A stretch of 64,000 nucleotides of DNA, from assembly GCF_000327385.1 (NCBI RefSeq), contig NW_008707425.1, forward strand, positions 912,133-976,132. Reading direction: 5' to 3'. Within the stretch, counting starts at the first letter, position 1; each line of letters opens with the position of its first letter. Below, in pieces: positions 37,101 to 49,819 of the stretch. The stretch is from Lottia gigantea (taxonomy: Eukaryota > Mollusca > Gastropoda > Lottiidae). The position numbers were made by a program, and so were the translations under genes. A model generated the notes under the pieces. The model made no database searches. It saw only the letters and a program-made list of their open reading frames with translations, and was not told the origin of the DNA.

Positions 37101-37740
37101 ATACATAGTTGTAAGTACTTTTCAAACACTAACCCAATTGAGCGTATAGAAATTGACTTTCCCGAAGATAAAACTACCAAATTCCGCCAATCTAGGGAAG
37201 CCCATTGGATTGAGACATTGAATACAACAAGAGCTATAGGACGAAATATTCACCATAATGTAGGCATAGCACCTTTTGTTGTCCCATTCAGTACAACCAG
37301 CAATCGAGCAAGCAAGATAGTTCATGCCTACTATAAGAGCTTTCAGGAGAAATTCCCCCATGTCTATAAGCAGAAAATGATAGTTGCATATTCAAAAAAT
37401 AAGAACTTAAATGATAATATTGTTCATAGTAAACTAAAAACAAACAGTACATAACAGATACTATACTATTTTTTCTAATTTCAGATCAGAATGAGAACAG
37501 AAGAAAACCTAATATCAAGACCCTTAATCCTAATTTCTAAAAGTGTCTACTCCACCCCAGGCTTGTACATTTGGGAGAATCAAACCCTTCCTTCCCTGAA
37601 AACAATAACTAACAATAATATGTTATTTAATTTGATAAGCTCCAAAAGGATCAGAGAACCATTGGGAAATCTTAAGGGTAAAAACGTCTCGGACGTCGGT
37701 CAACACTTGAGTTTTCATCGATAGAACTGGGATAACTCAA
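37101..37740 (+). mobile_element. Penelope-like element 3' part: GIY-YIG C-terminus and tail
   Basis: From about 37130 the translation gives IERIEIDFPEDKTTKFRQSR then EAHWIETLNTTRAIGRNIHH and VGIAPFVVPFSTTSN. This is the C-terminal part of the GIY-YIG endonuclease, almost identical to residues 221-277 of the copy at 60.5-61.4 kb and including the conserved Glu of EAHW. The non-coding tail follows to about 37740. This copy runs past TGTACATTTGGGAGAATC, where the 60 kb copy stops matching. The 5' part of the element is missing, as is usual for 5'-truncated insertions. The closeness to the 60 kb copy suggests a fairly recent insertion. Confidence 0.85.
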
Positions 37741-37741
37741 T

Positions 37742-37782
37742 GCTGATGGTTTTCGGACGTTTTATAGGAAAACAGCATCAGC
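37742..37782. repeat. Hairpin at the end of the Penelope tail
   Basis: GCTGATGGTTTTC (37742-37754) pairs with GAAAACAGCATCAGC (37768-37782), with a two-base bulge and a 13-base loop. It lies directly at the edge of the Penelope tail. Whether it belongs to the element or the flank is unclear, since the other tail copies do not extend this far. Confidence 0.55.
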
Positions 37783-37959
37783 TTCAGATGATTTTTTAAC
37801 CTTCGGAGAATAATCGTCGACACATTCCCGATATTATCATTGCATCTCTAAATATTCGCAAACATTGCTGTTAGGATTTCATTCGATTTTATTAGCCTTT
37901 CCTTGCGCATGTACCATCCCAGATGTGTAATAAGTGCCATTTATCATGGGACAGAACTG

Positions 37960-37977
37960 TTTTTTTTTTTTTTTTTT
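37960..37977 (+). repeat. Poly-T run (18 bases) followed by ATT repeats
   Basis: Eighteen consecutive T followed by ATTATTATTATC. On the other strand this could be the A-tail of a retroposed sequence, but nothing recognisable adjoins it. Confidence 0.8.
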
Positions 37978-37982
37978 ATTAT

Positions 37983-39143
37983 TATTATCTTTTTTGAAAA
38001 CGCAGAGAGACGTCAGGGAAAATGTGTCTATTTTCTCATCGCCTATTTTTTGTCTCTTCAGGACGTAAGCGTTAGCGTTTACGTACATGAAAATGTTAAA
38101 ATATTATTATCGTTCCCGTTGGTATCATTTAATACATGGTCTGATGGAGGAATTTATAAATATGTCGTCTGTTGGCCATATTTAACGACGATAGAAAATT
38201 GTCTTCTCATAAATTGTGGAAATCATAAATACATAAAACACACTAAGGCTGGATAAATTAGATGCTATCATGGAAACCCTCAGGGAAATATTAAACTCAT
38301 TTAACCAAAACTCATTTATTCCTTCATTATTTAATTATTGAAAGGTTTTAACGTTAAAAAAAGTATCCCTTATTTCAATAAATGAGCCTTATCACGATCG
38401 CACATTACTCTATGGTTGGCATTAATTGCTCTAAAGAGAGGAAATCGATTATTTATTTGTCAGAAGAAAATAATTTAACACCAATTACTTTCATACTTCT
38501 CATGGCTGATCGTAAAGAGGTGTCAACCATCAGAACTTGTACCGGCTGGTGAAGTCATATTGACAGACCATCAAAGTTACTTGAAGCTCGAGAGACGTTA
38601 ACTTTCCATAAGTCTCTTGGACTTATAAAAAGTGAAATGTCATTTGCAGAATATGGAAACAACTCTTGGTTGCACCATTTCAATCATGACCGTAGCCGGG
38701 TTTAAATGTCATGTCATGTTTGTTATTAAACTAAAACTTCTTAACTGAGAACATTAAAGGGTCAGGTAGACCATTTTTTTTCACCAATCATACTTTTATC
38801 CGCGATTGAATATTAAAATGACGACTCATCAATTTAAGATACTCTGTGATACAGTGGAGCCTGGTTTATCCGCACATTCCCGTTCCCGATAAAATCGTGC
38901 GATGTAATGAAAATGTATATACAAAAAAACTTACATCAGAAAAGTGAGTAAAATTCCTAGTTTGAAGTTTTTTATAGGAATTATGGGACTTTAATACATT
39001 TCTAGTACTTTTGAAGACTTTACATATATTCAAGATTGAATCAACCCTCCAAAAATGGTGCATCTGTCCCTTTACGGTCAACTGATCTGATATCCTACTG
39101 TATACACACAATATATCGAAACTTAAAGAATTTTATACCTAGT
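37983..39143. other. Intergenic, no gene seen
   Basis: The 117-residue frame across the poly-T run has hydrophobic low-complexity sequence translated from the homopolymer and is not accepted as a gene. Nothing else was recognised. Confidence 0.45.
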
Positions 39144-39145
39144 TA

Positions 39146-39593
39146 CTAGGGTTGGCTGAAAAGTTCTAAGTCGAAGTGGGATATCTCAATCACATTAAAA
39201 CAAACTTTTGCCACCAACAAGAAAACTCATTTAATGAATCATAGAAATAACAACTGCAACTTAAGTGCTATTAATGTCTTTATACAAAACCATCTTGTGA
39301 ACCTACCCATCTGCAAGAGAGAGTGTCTGGCGTTCCGTGACAATCTATGCCCATGATTTTATAGCCCGATTTAGTCTCCAAGACTTCCACCTGTTTCCTT
39401 AAAGGAATTAGACGGTCGCCATTCTCAAGTAATGATGACATCACATCCGCCGTGAATGACATGTTTAGGGTGGTGTGGTATTGTCATTAACTGCGTTCAA
39501 GCCCTGCAGTACACCACTGGCAAACAATGAAAACCATCGAACGGGTATGAGTCTTTCGGAAGATGGACTTTAGAACTTTTCAGCCAGCCCTCG
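39146..39593. mobile_element. Mariner/Tc1-type MITE (448 bp) with TA duplications
   Basis: TA dinucleotides flank the element at 39144-39145 and 39594-39595. The left end reads CTAGGGTTGGCTGAAAAGTT. The right end, read inward on the other strand, is CGAGGGCTGGCTGAAAAGTT, and both continue with CTAA. These terminal inverted repeats of at least 24 bp, with the TA target duplication, are mariner-type. A 60-residue frame on the - strand (39280-39462) starts where a transposase might, but shows no HTH or DDE/D motif, so the interior is not a functional transposase. The ends are well preserved, so insertion may be fairly recent. Confidence 0.8.
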
Positions 39594-39595
39594 TA

Positions 39596-41436
39596 TATTG
39601 CGCTTCTATAGCAATTTGATCAACAGTTAAAGGCCAGACATCGCAAATCTATTTTATGTCGCATGTGGATTCAAATTCAGTAATAAATTCCCAACACAAG
39701 GTCGTTTCTTTGTTCTAAGTGACAAGTATCGGGGGACAAGTTGCACTATTAAGGAAGGGTTATAAAAGAAACGACCTTATAATATACATACACGCGTTAC
39801 TTGGTTTAAAATAAGTTATCCTGTCGGAAAACCTGACACTGGTAAATCAATACTTTGAATTAAAAAACAATTTAAATTGTTTCTTTTGATTAATAGCAGC
39901 AGTTCGCAATCATATCCAAAATATTTCCATCCATTTAGTTGATCAACCTAATGTACCAGTAGTCTTTGTACAACACAGTTTAAGTCGCTCAACATTGATT
40001 GTATTACATAGATACTATAGTTTGATCTTAAATATACCCTGGATTAGGTCATTTTTGAAGGAAAAGGTATACATGTCTGAGAATGTTTCGATACATGCAT
40101 ATAAAACACAATATTCACCGTATGGTTATAAATCATTCCTCTTTTCTTTATTTCATCGATTTCTTTCACATAGTAATCTAAACATGCCAGTCAGCACTTG
40201 CATAATAACAATAGTTGGTTTTTGTAGACGCCCAAATGTCGGCTTTAATAGTTTACAATGCATATTTCTATTATTTTTTTTCCGTCAATACAGTATAAGT
40301 TTCACGAACATTCGATACATCTCATCTAAAATTTAAAAGTATCTTTATAATAGGACGCCTCTTTAATATCGGTCATTCACACGTATTCAGTCTGATATTG
40401 AATGTGGCATCTTTCTTGTTTAATTTCTCTTCATTCCAGTACTGCAATCTATAGCAAGTTTATTTACTTCTGCCTAATTGAACAGGCATTTCTTATCAGT
40501 TTACACCTCAATAAATCTGAAAATCTGATCGCTCATCTAGTCAGATCGAAGGAAACCGCGGTATTTCAAGTTATATTGAGATATCCAATTAATTTCATGT
40601 TTTTCCCCTGAGCAGAGTTCTGAAAAGTTAAGATGACTTTCAATTATAATTATGTCGGCATTATTGTTAAAATAGAATCGAATAAATATTTATATAAAAT
40701 GTCTAGAAGAAATATAATTCTCTTCGAATTGATCTCTGTACGTTTGTATGCGCACACAAATTGAAATGCAAATGGCAGAAACTGAATGGAAAGATTATAT
40801 TAAAAGTATATTCAGTCCTTTACAGTGTGAATGACTTCATTTCACTAACTAACATTCGATGTCCAATTTACCAGAATAAGTTTAAATAAAACAAAGACCA
40901 ACCACCTCTGAAATGAAAGTCAAAAAACAAGAATGATTTTCCAATTTCAACAAAAATTGATTCATTTGTGTGCAAATTTGGAATCCTTTAAATACCTAGA
41001 TCAAGAATCTGGTGAATTTTTCACAATAAAGCTCAATTACTTCACTCAATATGTCAGAAATGTCTTATTTAATACCATTAAAGTAAAGACGTTCGACTGT
41101 AATGTTTTGACCTTTTCCTGATACATTGACTCGTTTTTATTGTTGATCAATCACCCATTGGAATCCAATTTTTCAGAAATTATCTTGAGATTTGTTGGTG
41201 TGAATTTGGAATAAAATGAGTTGGATTACGAGATTACTTGCAATTCCACAACAGTGATTTATTATATTTATACATGTATTCACTTCAAAGTTACAGGAGC
41301 AGTATGTACAATTTTTATTTACCATTAAAAACGTTGGAAATTATACCTGAAAATATTTCTAAAGTATGCTATTTATATCTGTATCTACTTGATCTAACTA
41401 AATTTGTTTAAAATTGGTTAATTAAAAATGAGTAAC
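39596..41436. other. Intergenic, no gene seen
   Basis: AT-rich. Frames of 60-113 residues (39995, 40402, 40933) are rich in Phe, Ile, Ser and Tyr, as expected from AT-rich non-coding DNA, and show no motif. Confidence 0.45.
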
Positions 41437-41530
41437 TTCTCCTAAATGTACAGGCCTGGGATGGAACGACTACTTTATTAAGAAAATGGAAATGTTGGTT
41501 ATTTCTCTTCGGTCTCTACAGTAACCTATC
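41437..41530 (-). mobile_element. Penelope-like element 3' tail fragment
   Basis: TTCTCCTAAATGTACAGGCC then GGGATGGAACGACTACTTTA and TTATTTCTCTTCGGTCTCTA parallel 60.34-60.43 kb and the reverse of the 37.5 kb tail. About 95 bp of the 3' tail, diverged, with no coding part. Confidence 0.6.
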
Positions 41531-41942
41531 TTTACAATTTGATCAACAGTTTTCGTTTATTTGAGCACTTATCTTCCCCAACAACCCAAATTTCTTAAAA
41601 ACCTTTCAGCAAGAGGCACACTCTCAAAATGGCTACAATGGACTGTATCTTCAGTTTTATGTCTGACAGTAAAATGTAATGGTTCATGCTACACGATTAC
41701 AACTTTTTATGACTACTGAAGCCAGAAATTTATGCTAAAAGCCTGTTCTTCCAAGAGAAAAAAAAACCACGTGATATTGACTTGAAAGAAACCCGGGAAT
41801 ATCGACAAAATATATCGAATTGTTCATTTATTATTTATTTCATATTGATCAGAGTTGACAGAAAATATTAAGATTTTATACTTTTCACGCACTGAATATT
41901 ATATTAATAAAAGCAATAAAAATGTGATTCCACAAGTTGTCT

Positions 41943-42100
41943 AGCAAGATACGCCCACTTACCTAATAATTTCTCAGTATATCAAGTTAAGTCGTCAATC
42001 TACGTCCAATCGTACCCAAACAAAATTTTAAGAAATTCTTACATAAGCGGTCACAAGCCAAAGTGAACATAACTCCAGATTATCAATTGCGGACTGGAAG
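41943..42100 (+). repeat. Possible decayed start of a TACGCCC element
   Basis: GCAAGATACGCCCACTTACC resembles the left ends at 46.8 and 52.06 kb (GCCAGGCATGGTAACATACG then CCCACTACC). About 120 bp later AGTGAACATAACTCC resembles the unit start GGGCAATAACTCC. The rest is too diverged to follow. Confidence 0.35.
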
Positions 42101-44339
42101 ACGGCAATATAAATCACATCACCACGCCTTTACACTGTAATAAAAAAAAAACAAATCACCATCTATATATTAATAAATAGTAAATAACGATGTTGAAAGT
42201 CGTATCACCCTTTCACTATATGATTTTTTGTACATTTGTAAACTAGAGACTACTTAGATAACAGTTTTATTTATTGAAAAGGGGGATTGACGTGGAGTAA
42301 GCTGTTTTATAGCTGAGATGACACGAGAGACATGGAATACGATGACATGAATTTTGTGTTTTAGAACTCACTTTACAAATTCGACTATCTTAAAGGAATT
42401 TATCTGGAAATTCAGTCTTTCTCATGAATATAAATTATATCTCTTGGTCAATGTTGACTAAGCTGGCGTAAGTTTTGGTCTACTAGTACCACCCTGCCAT
42501 AGCTGACCCATTCCGCGGTAGTTGCCTTCCACACTGGACTTCAATTGTGATATATTTACCATTACTGGTCTACTTCACTGAATATACTTCCAGATATTTA
42601 AATTTGAAATGAATTGATAATTACATCATAATCTGTCGATAAATCAACAAAACCCAAATCTGGTCCAAATGAGTTTCTTGATAAAACATTTGGTCTATAT
42701 GATTGCAGACAGTGATACATAAAGGCAAGTTCAATAAGTATTCTATACTATAAACAAAGTCAATTATACCACTATAATCTACACGATTTAAACTTGTTAA
42801 CCGTTTTACCTCAAATCAGTATACCATGACTTAACCCAGTTTACCCATTCAACCGTGCTTCACTTGGTTTTTCTTTTCTGAATTTGCCTTTCCAAGTGGT
42901 CATCCAACAATAGACTTAAAGTTAGAAGGCAAACCAGAAATAAAGAAAGTATTGATTTTTTGGGTAAATATCATGTAGGAAATGTTAAATGGTTAATAAG
43001 TTCAGCATCATTGATTTCCTAGTTTCCAATCATAGAATATAATTGTTCATTACAAGGGGTCCTATTAAGAAGTCATTAGTGTGAAAATCTATTGGAATCT
43101 TTAGAGGTCTTCATATAAGGCTAATTATAGAAGACGACAGATAATCACAAATATATGGACAATGCGACAAGTTTCCTCGTGGGTATGTCTCGGTTATTGA
43201 ATATGGGAAAGCACGGTGACATAGGCAAAAACACCCAGACATATGACATATGTGAGTACGGTGGAAAACAAGAAAGTGAGATTTATTTCACAATGCCCAA
43301 AATTGTCATTGTTTGGGGAATATGTAGAATGTTTAGTTTTGTTTTTCTTTTTTGATCTTGATCAATCCTTTACCAATTGAGCAAGCTCATTTCGAGACTC
43401 ATTCAGAACAAAAAAGGTTTTATTGTCACCTGCCACTGCATAGATAAAAAAAAATTTGGATAACATAAATCAATCAGAGTTCTGAAAAACCCTTTTTATT
43501 CCAGGATTATATTTTGGGTGGCAAAGCTAGGACTACAAGACACGGATCTAGATTTTACATAGACGTATCTCCAGACTTTCCTTGATCTGCTTGCGTATAT
43601 AAATCACAGATTCGGCTAATTCCCTTTTAGTGATAAGCGAAGTTTTTAGATGTGCCCTTTTTCAAACCTTGTCTTAAACCAAACTTTGCCTTCACACTAC
43701 TATTTCCTAAATTTTTTGAATGTTTTTATCTTTATATAAACCGATCCTTAGCGGCAAAAACGTGCTCAATTTGGAGATTCTGTAAGAAATGCGGACATGT
43801 GGAAAATTCATTCGTACCTTAAAGGTTTAAATAACAGATTGGCTGCAGATAATAATCAAGCTACTGTTGTAAAATTGGTGAAACGTGTATATTTTGATCG
43901 TATCATTGTGAATATTATATTTATTTTTCACAACACCTGCCTTCTAAAATCTCTATCTTTAATAAGTAAATATTCCAATTGATATTATCGGTAACAAACA
44001 ATTCTAATGAGCTAATTAATTCTTGATATGGTGTACACTACCAGTAACAGTCACGTTAAGTCACCTACTGGGATAACGTTACTATAGCAGTCATTTGATA
44101 ACGTTCATAATCATTGATGAGGATGACTTTCGTAAAGATTGAGCGTCGCATACCAAAAGTTGGATTCCAGCCTGACATCAGTCGATGGTTGGATTACGTT
44201 AACTGTATACGACTTGTACTTTTCGGTCTACAGTAAGTAGTTCAAAATAAAGATCATTGATTTGCTCAAGGTGAACCATTTGAAAAAGAAGTAATCAAAG
44301 GACCATCAGTACACCACTACTCTTATAAGCTCAAAGGAA
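42101..44339. other. Intergenic, no gene seen
   Basis: AT-rich sequence with no recognised coding motif or paired repeats. Confidence 0.45.
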
Positions 44340-44530
44340 TCAATTACAAAACAAGAAATGTCGAAATTGAGGAATTCAACGCAGCCAGACCGATATGATC
44401 CAATATATCTTATTGAATATCACCAGTAATCGAGGAAGCTCGACACTAGGTCTCAATTTACACATCTATAAATAGAAATACTTAATAAATACCTAAATAG
44501 TAACATAGATCGCCAAATACTACAAAAGAC
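44340..44530 (+). mobile_element. Diverged Penelope-like element fragment (GIY-YIG C-terminus)
   Basis: Near 44375 the translation TTCAACGCAGCCAGACCGAT (FNAARPI) matches the LNTARPI stretch of the endonuclease at 60.7 kb. Further on, ATCACCAGTAATCGAGGAAG (TSNRGS) parallels TSNRAS, followed by CATCTATAAATAGAAA like the start of the 3' tail. It is an older, more diverged copy than the one at 37.1 kb, broken in several places. Confidence 0.45.
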
Positions 44531-46793
44531 GAAATGAACTTGCTGTCTGTCTCAAGAGGTCGGGGTCTGGGCTGTTTCCCCTAGTCTGCGCTGAAATTTT
44601 AGTGAGAATTCTGCTTTGAGAGGCTGTGAGGAAAATATCTGTCCTGTTTAAAACTTTCTGCCTCGTGTTCCAGAAAATCACAGTGTGTGGACGTCTAAGC
44701 TGCCAGCTGAGCCAGAAAAAGAGTAACTAACCACAAGAAACGCATTGACGGAGGATCATATGATATCAACATGGTAACCATTGAGAACTTCCTGAATAAT
44801 TTAAGAAAATCAACTTGTTGAACATGACAAGACTAACCTCGTCTTTACGCTGTTAATTCTGAAGAATTCCAAAACAGAGAAATGAGGCTATTTTAATCTT
44901 CAGGTGGCAGAAGATTTTCTAGCGAGACAATAGCTCAGACGAGAGCTAAAGCAGAAGTGAAAATGTTGCCTTTGAGCCAGTTCCTCCCGTCTCCGGCAGG
45001 ATTAAAAACAGTATTCATGTAATATCATATCCAATATTTATTGTGAAGATTATTAAAAAAATCTATCAATTAAATCTAAACCGGTTTTTAGATGTCGACT
45101 CTAGTTGATACTCTAAATATCACCCTTAAAGCAACAGCGAAGAAAATATATGTCATTAAAATTTATTTTAGTTCAAAATGGCTTGAATACATTTGTCTAT
45201 TTGACACTTGATTCGTATATGATTTGATAGGAAAGTATTGATTAGAAACCTTCTAATTGCTTGGATCATATATTAAGTCATTCTTTCTAAATTTGTTCAC
45301 CACTGGGCAATTTCCTGATGTTGAAATTAACTGTAGCCTTCGGAAAATTCGATTATCGGTAGATAACATATCACATAAATATATAGCAAACCTTCGACAG
45401 CAGTCTAACAAGCGGTTGTCAAGCAGGATACGTACCCTTACCCATTGAAATTTCGATATATTACAGGCTGTAATGATTGTCGAACTCGCTGGATATCAAC
45501 ATGAACAGTTTTTATTGAACTGTTTATAATGCGTTGCCGACTTTAGCAAAAAATTAAAGGAGTTATTTTTAGCAATTGGAAATCGAATATGTTCGTTGAA
45601 ATATCTGTTGTTTGTTTGTAAAAAGCATTTAATCGATTGAAACATTCTTTACACAACAGTAAGATAAAAAATTTGTTTCCTGTTGTTTTTTATTCAATTG
45701 AAATGAAATATCAACATAACCAGTTACCATATTATAGCTGCAGTGATACAGCGTTTATATATCAAAAATCTTTCTTTGTCTTGAGGACGAGCATCATCAT
45801 GTTCTGATACAATGTCTTAAACTTTTTTTTTAACTCAATGACGTCTGCTTTAACCTATCATATTTCTACCCTCTCCATCGCTGCCATTTTGTGACGCAGT
45901 GTTTATCAGGTTATACAAACATTGATATATTATAGCAGGTTCTTCTGGTTGTTCAACAAAGCCACTTTCAATATTAACTGCAGTTGAAGAGGGTGTTCTG
46001 AAATACTATATATTCTCGTGGATCAATCAAATGTGGATCTAACAGAATTCAAAAGAACAAATAAAAAATTTACAGTTTAAATCACTTTCAAGTCTCATTC
46101 ATACAATTCTTTTAATTTGACAACAGTATACTCTAAAATTTCACATAGTAAACTCAAAGCACGTCACAAAAATCATTTCTAGTGTTATCCATTCAGTAAC
46201 TTTAAGTGTCAGATTTGAATAATTTCACATATTTTGTTGAGAACCATAGTGATTCCATGAGCAAATTCACCGCCAACGTTATTGTTAAAGATGTGTCAAA
46301 TTAAGCAAACTATTTAGCTAATTATGAATTAATTATGGACATGTGAGACAAACTTTTCATAAATGAAAATAAGGGAACCCATTTTCAAGATGTTGGATTT
46401 TTTTATTTGACAACATTTTTGTTTTATTTGCAGTGACATTTATCAGCAAGTGGTAAGAATTTCAACTGCAAGCCTCTACTTGGTGATTTATTTTTATATA
46501 CATACGAGACAGAGTACATGCGAGCACTCATAAAAAATAGCAAAGGACGAGTAGCTAAACGTTTTAATTCCACTTATCAGTTTATATATAGATGATTTCT
46601 TCTTCTTTTAAAGTGGATTTCCTGATATATTTCTTATGAATTATCATGTATTCTAAATCATATCATTAATATTATATAAGAGTGAGTGAGACCAATCTTT
46701 AGGAGGCTGTAAAAAAAAATTCCCCCAGCCAGAATTATGGGGGAAAATTTTTTGGGATCCACCTAACTATACTCGATCAGAAATACCAAAGAT
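44531..46793. other. Intergenic, no gene recognised
   Basis: A less AT-rich patch at about 44545-44760 gives no recognisable protein in any frame. A TACGTACCC-containing stretch near 45420-45450 faintly resembles the TACGCCC element ends. Otherwise nothing. Confidence 0.4.
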
Positions 46794-47557
46794 TGCTTGC
46801 CAGGCATGGTAACATACGCCCACTACCAGCGGTCAGAAATGATAAAGAAGTTTCAAATAATCTTAAAATCATCTAAAAGTCAAGGCAAAAACCTGAAACA
46901 GATCATCAAGTTATCATCAAAGTCAAACATGAACAATGTCTCATCGTTGTACACACAAGGGCAATAACTCTGAAACGGTTCATCCGATTACTACCAATTT
47001 TGACCCGAGATCTCATCAATATATATATAATACGAGTTTCATGAGGATTGCATAAAAACTGTAGTCTTTATCGTGTCTACAATCGAAATTGGACTTGTTT
47101 TACTAAGTCCAGAGCAATTACTCTGAAACTGTTCTTCCGATTATTATTAATTTCGAACTTGACCGAGATCGTATCCATATATACATGTATACCAAGTTTC
47201 ATCAAGATTAGATAAGAACTGTAGCCTCTAATGCGCAAATTTAACGGGTTTTTTTTCTCAGTTAAGGGCAATAACTCCGAAATCGTTCATCCGATTATTA
47301 CAATTTCGAATTTGACTGAGATTTCATCAATGCATACATGCATACCAAGTTTCATCTAGATCGGATAAAAACTGTAGCCTCTATCGCGCTTACAAGGCAA
47401 ATTTGGCGAGTTTTTCAAAGTCAAGGGAAATAACTTAAAAATCGTTCATCTGATTATTACCAATTTCGAACTTGTCTGAGATCTCATCAATATATACATG
47501 TATACCAAGTTTCATCAAGATCGGATAAAAACTGTAGCCATGTGGGCGTATAAAAAT
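46794..47557 (+). mobile_element. TACGCCC element, copy A, with four tandem units
   Basis: The left end near 46794 reads GCTTGCCAGGCATGGTAACA then TACGCCCAC. The right end at 47539-47557 reads CATGTGGGCGTATAAAAATC, so the termini are inverted TACGCCCAC / GTGGGCGTA. Inside are tandem units beginning at 46959, 47112, 47266 and 47425 (periods 153, 154 and 159 bp). Each has GGGCAATAACTC, CATCCGATTATTACCAATTT, a CATATATACATGTATACCAAG block and AAGATCGGATAAAAACTGTA. The last unit is cut where the right terminus begins. No protein is encoded. A non-autonomous DNA element is likely; class unknown (MITE-like, or Helitron-like given the end hairpin in copies B and C). Confidence 0.75.
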
Positions 47558-49200
47558 CTTTCATGTCTCGTTTTTTCCCCACAAATCTCTTTATTGGGTC
47601 AAAAGCTTAATTTGACGAACGTTCATGGGATGTCGTTACATCCTAACAGAAGTAGCTGTATTAAAAATAAAAGTAACTAATTTCTGTGTTACGAGTGCCA
47701 GAAAAAAATTTCATTGAACATAACACAGAAATTCATTTTAAACAGGTTCAAAATTTGAGCAGAAAATTAGGCCGTAAAACAGTTCAATCCAGTACAGCAA
47801 TTAGGTACATATAATGTATTCCTCTTTTCAAACCCATTGATAATCAATCGGTATTTATTAATAGTCACCTCTGCCAACTGATTACTCTCTAGACAGTAGT
47901 ATTCAACGCCAAACCCCTCGATAATTAGAACAGTAATTTCGTTTACAGTGCTTTAATCTATAGAGCGTCCCTTAAGACAAGCGTAGCTTTGCGTATTGAT
48001 ACAGGCTTTCGATTCTCTGATTGATTTATGGCCAAATGGAGTTCAGGATTCTTTTTCTTTGTGACCTTTTGATGATTAAACCCACGAGGCTTTGGTGTAT
48101 AGACCAATATAATACTTGATCATTGGAAGATTTTCTTACTTTCCAACAGAGAGAAAAATTGGACGAGCGTTCTTGGGTTCAAGGCACAAAATAACACGCC
48201 GAGAGAAATAAATGGTTGAGTAGAAATTTGAACCAAACGTTGATATTTGTTCACAACATCATAGATTTAAATAATCTCAGACGAATCAAATTTCTATGGA
48301 AACAGACACCTTTATCAGCTTGGCTTTTTGAACATAATGAAGTATTTAGATATTAACGATAGCGACTAAATGAACCGGATAAATAAAAACCTACGTGATA
48401 GTGGATAACCTCCAATTACACCCACTAGTTGGCATGTAGTTGTTGAAACAAGAAACGTTCTCATTTGATCTTGGTTTTATACTTACAGTTTTATGAAAAA
48501 ACGTTACTAAGTCGCGGAACTATCGTATTTCCACTAATTGATATCAATGGGGATTAAAAAAGGGGATCATAGAAAATTTCCAACTCGTTAAGTATCAATT
48601 ACTCGTTAAAAAATGTCTGCGCAGATCGCATTGCCTTGGAAGATGCTTGTGCTCGTAATTTTTGCGACATGAACGAATTTTTCCAATATAACGAATGACC
48701 TTTATAATAAAGAAAACCAATTATACAGAGATATAGGACTCGACAAGAAGTGATCAGGGAATTAGTTGACATGGCGGCCAAGACTGACATGCAGAGGTCA
48801 TCTATTTCAACAGCATAACCTGGTAAGTTTATTGTACATTTAACTATCATAAATATTTCTTATAAATAAAAAAAATGAAAGAAATTCATAACACAAATAA
48901 ATAATACAAATTCAAATCTGCCATTTATAATGCATATTTGGAAATATATTACTGGAGAAATCCATAAACAATCTTACCCTATGAAATAGAAATTATTCTA
49001 TTCTTCTAAGGAAAACAAAGATGGCTATCGTTACAAATGAAAACAACTTAAAACTTTATGAAAATAAGTCATTACAAAATTACATTTCTTAAGGAGAATT
49101 GCATTGAATAAAATAGATTTGTCCAGTCTGTAGAGTAAAATAAAATAAAAGAATAATAACTTACCAACAAAGATGACATCAAACACACAATATTAGGTAA
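47558..49200. other. Intergenic, no gene recognised
   Basis: No family motif seen. The 83-residue - strand frame at 48599-48850 has plausible composition but no recognisable domain and no clear splice sites. Confidence 0.4.
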
Positions 49201-49248
49201 AATGACAGAAGTGAAGAAAGAAAGAGAGAGAAAGTCTTATAGGAGAGA

Positions 49249-49680
49249 GTCGCCAATGTCGTACCACTTCCCAAGTCGTACTACCTGGATTCCCGCGCAA
49301 CTGTTAAGTGACGTATGTTCAGTCATGCATCATAACGAGGTGACACCTACCGGTAGAAAAGGGAAACACGTAAAATGGCGGAAAACAGTTTTGGTAAGTA
49401 AAGGTAAGCAAACATTGATAAATCGTGGGTTTAAGGTAATTTACGGATTTCAGATTTTAAGTGACAACTTGGTAATTTTTGTTTGGAACATCAAGGCACC
49501 ATAAGTAATACGTAGAATGATTATGTTGATTGATTTTGTAGAGATTTCCCGCCAAAAAAAGAAGGTTTTACTTTCGATTTCGGTTTTCTGTTCGACGTGT
49601 TGGGGTTGCCTATATCGTACCACCACAAGTTGCCTATATCTTACTTGACTTCGACAACTGGTAGTACGACATAGGCAACT
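49249..49680. repeat. Cluster of GTCGTACYACC sites with a 28-bp-arm hairpin
   Basis: GTCGTACCACTTCCCAAGTC at about 49257 is followed by GTACTACC. At 49604-49632 GTTGCCTATATCGTACCACC is inverted at 49655-49681, where the other strand reads GTTGCCTATGTCGTACTACC, forming a hairpin with arms of about 28 bp. The same word recurs at about 50359-50398 in reverse orientation (GTGGTACGACTTCGGCAAGT and AAGTGGTACGACAAC). These sites lie on both sides of the pogo transposase fragment, so they may be its terminal or subterminal transposase-binding repeats. That link is inference. Confidence 0.5.
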
Positions 49681-49819
49681 GCGTAAAATTAAACTGGTAA
49701 TGTGATTTGAATTTTAGTCACCTATTTGATATATGTTAATTGGGGTAGGCTAATTTCCCTTTAACCTTGTAGACCTAGTTAGCATTTGCCATCCTCAACA
49801 GTATGCAAAAAATGGTAAT

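Noticed and set aside
37742-37782. CTGATG...GAAA at the Penelope tail edge as a hammerhead ribozyme
   Set aside because: The GAAA is inside the hairpin stem and the core reads CTGATGG, so the catalytic core is not formed.
37903-38256. 117-residue frame as a membrane protein gene
   Set aside because: Its hydrophobic stretch is the translation of an 18-base poly-T run followed by ATT repeats.
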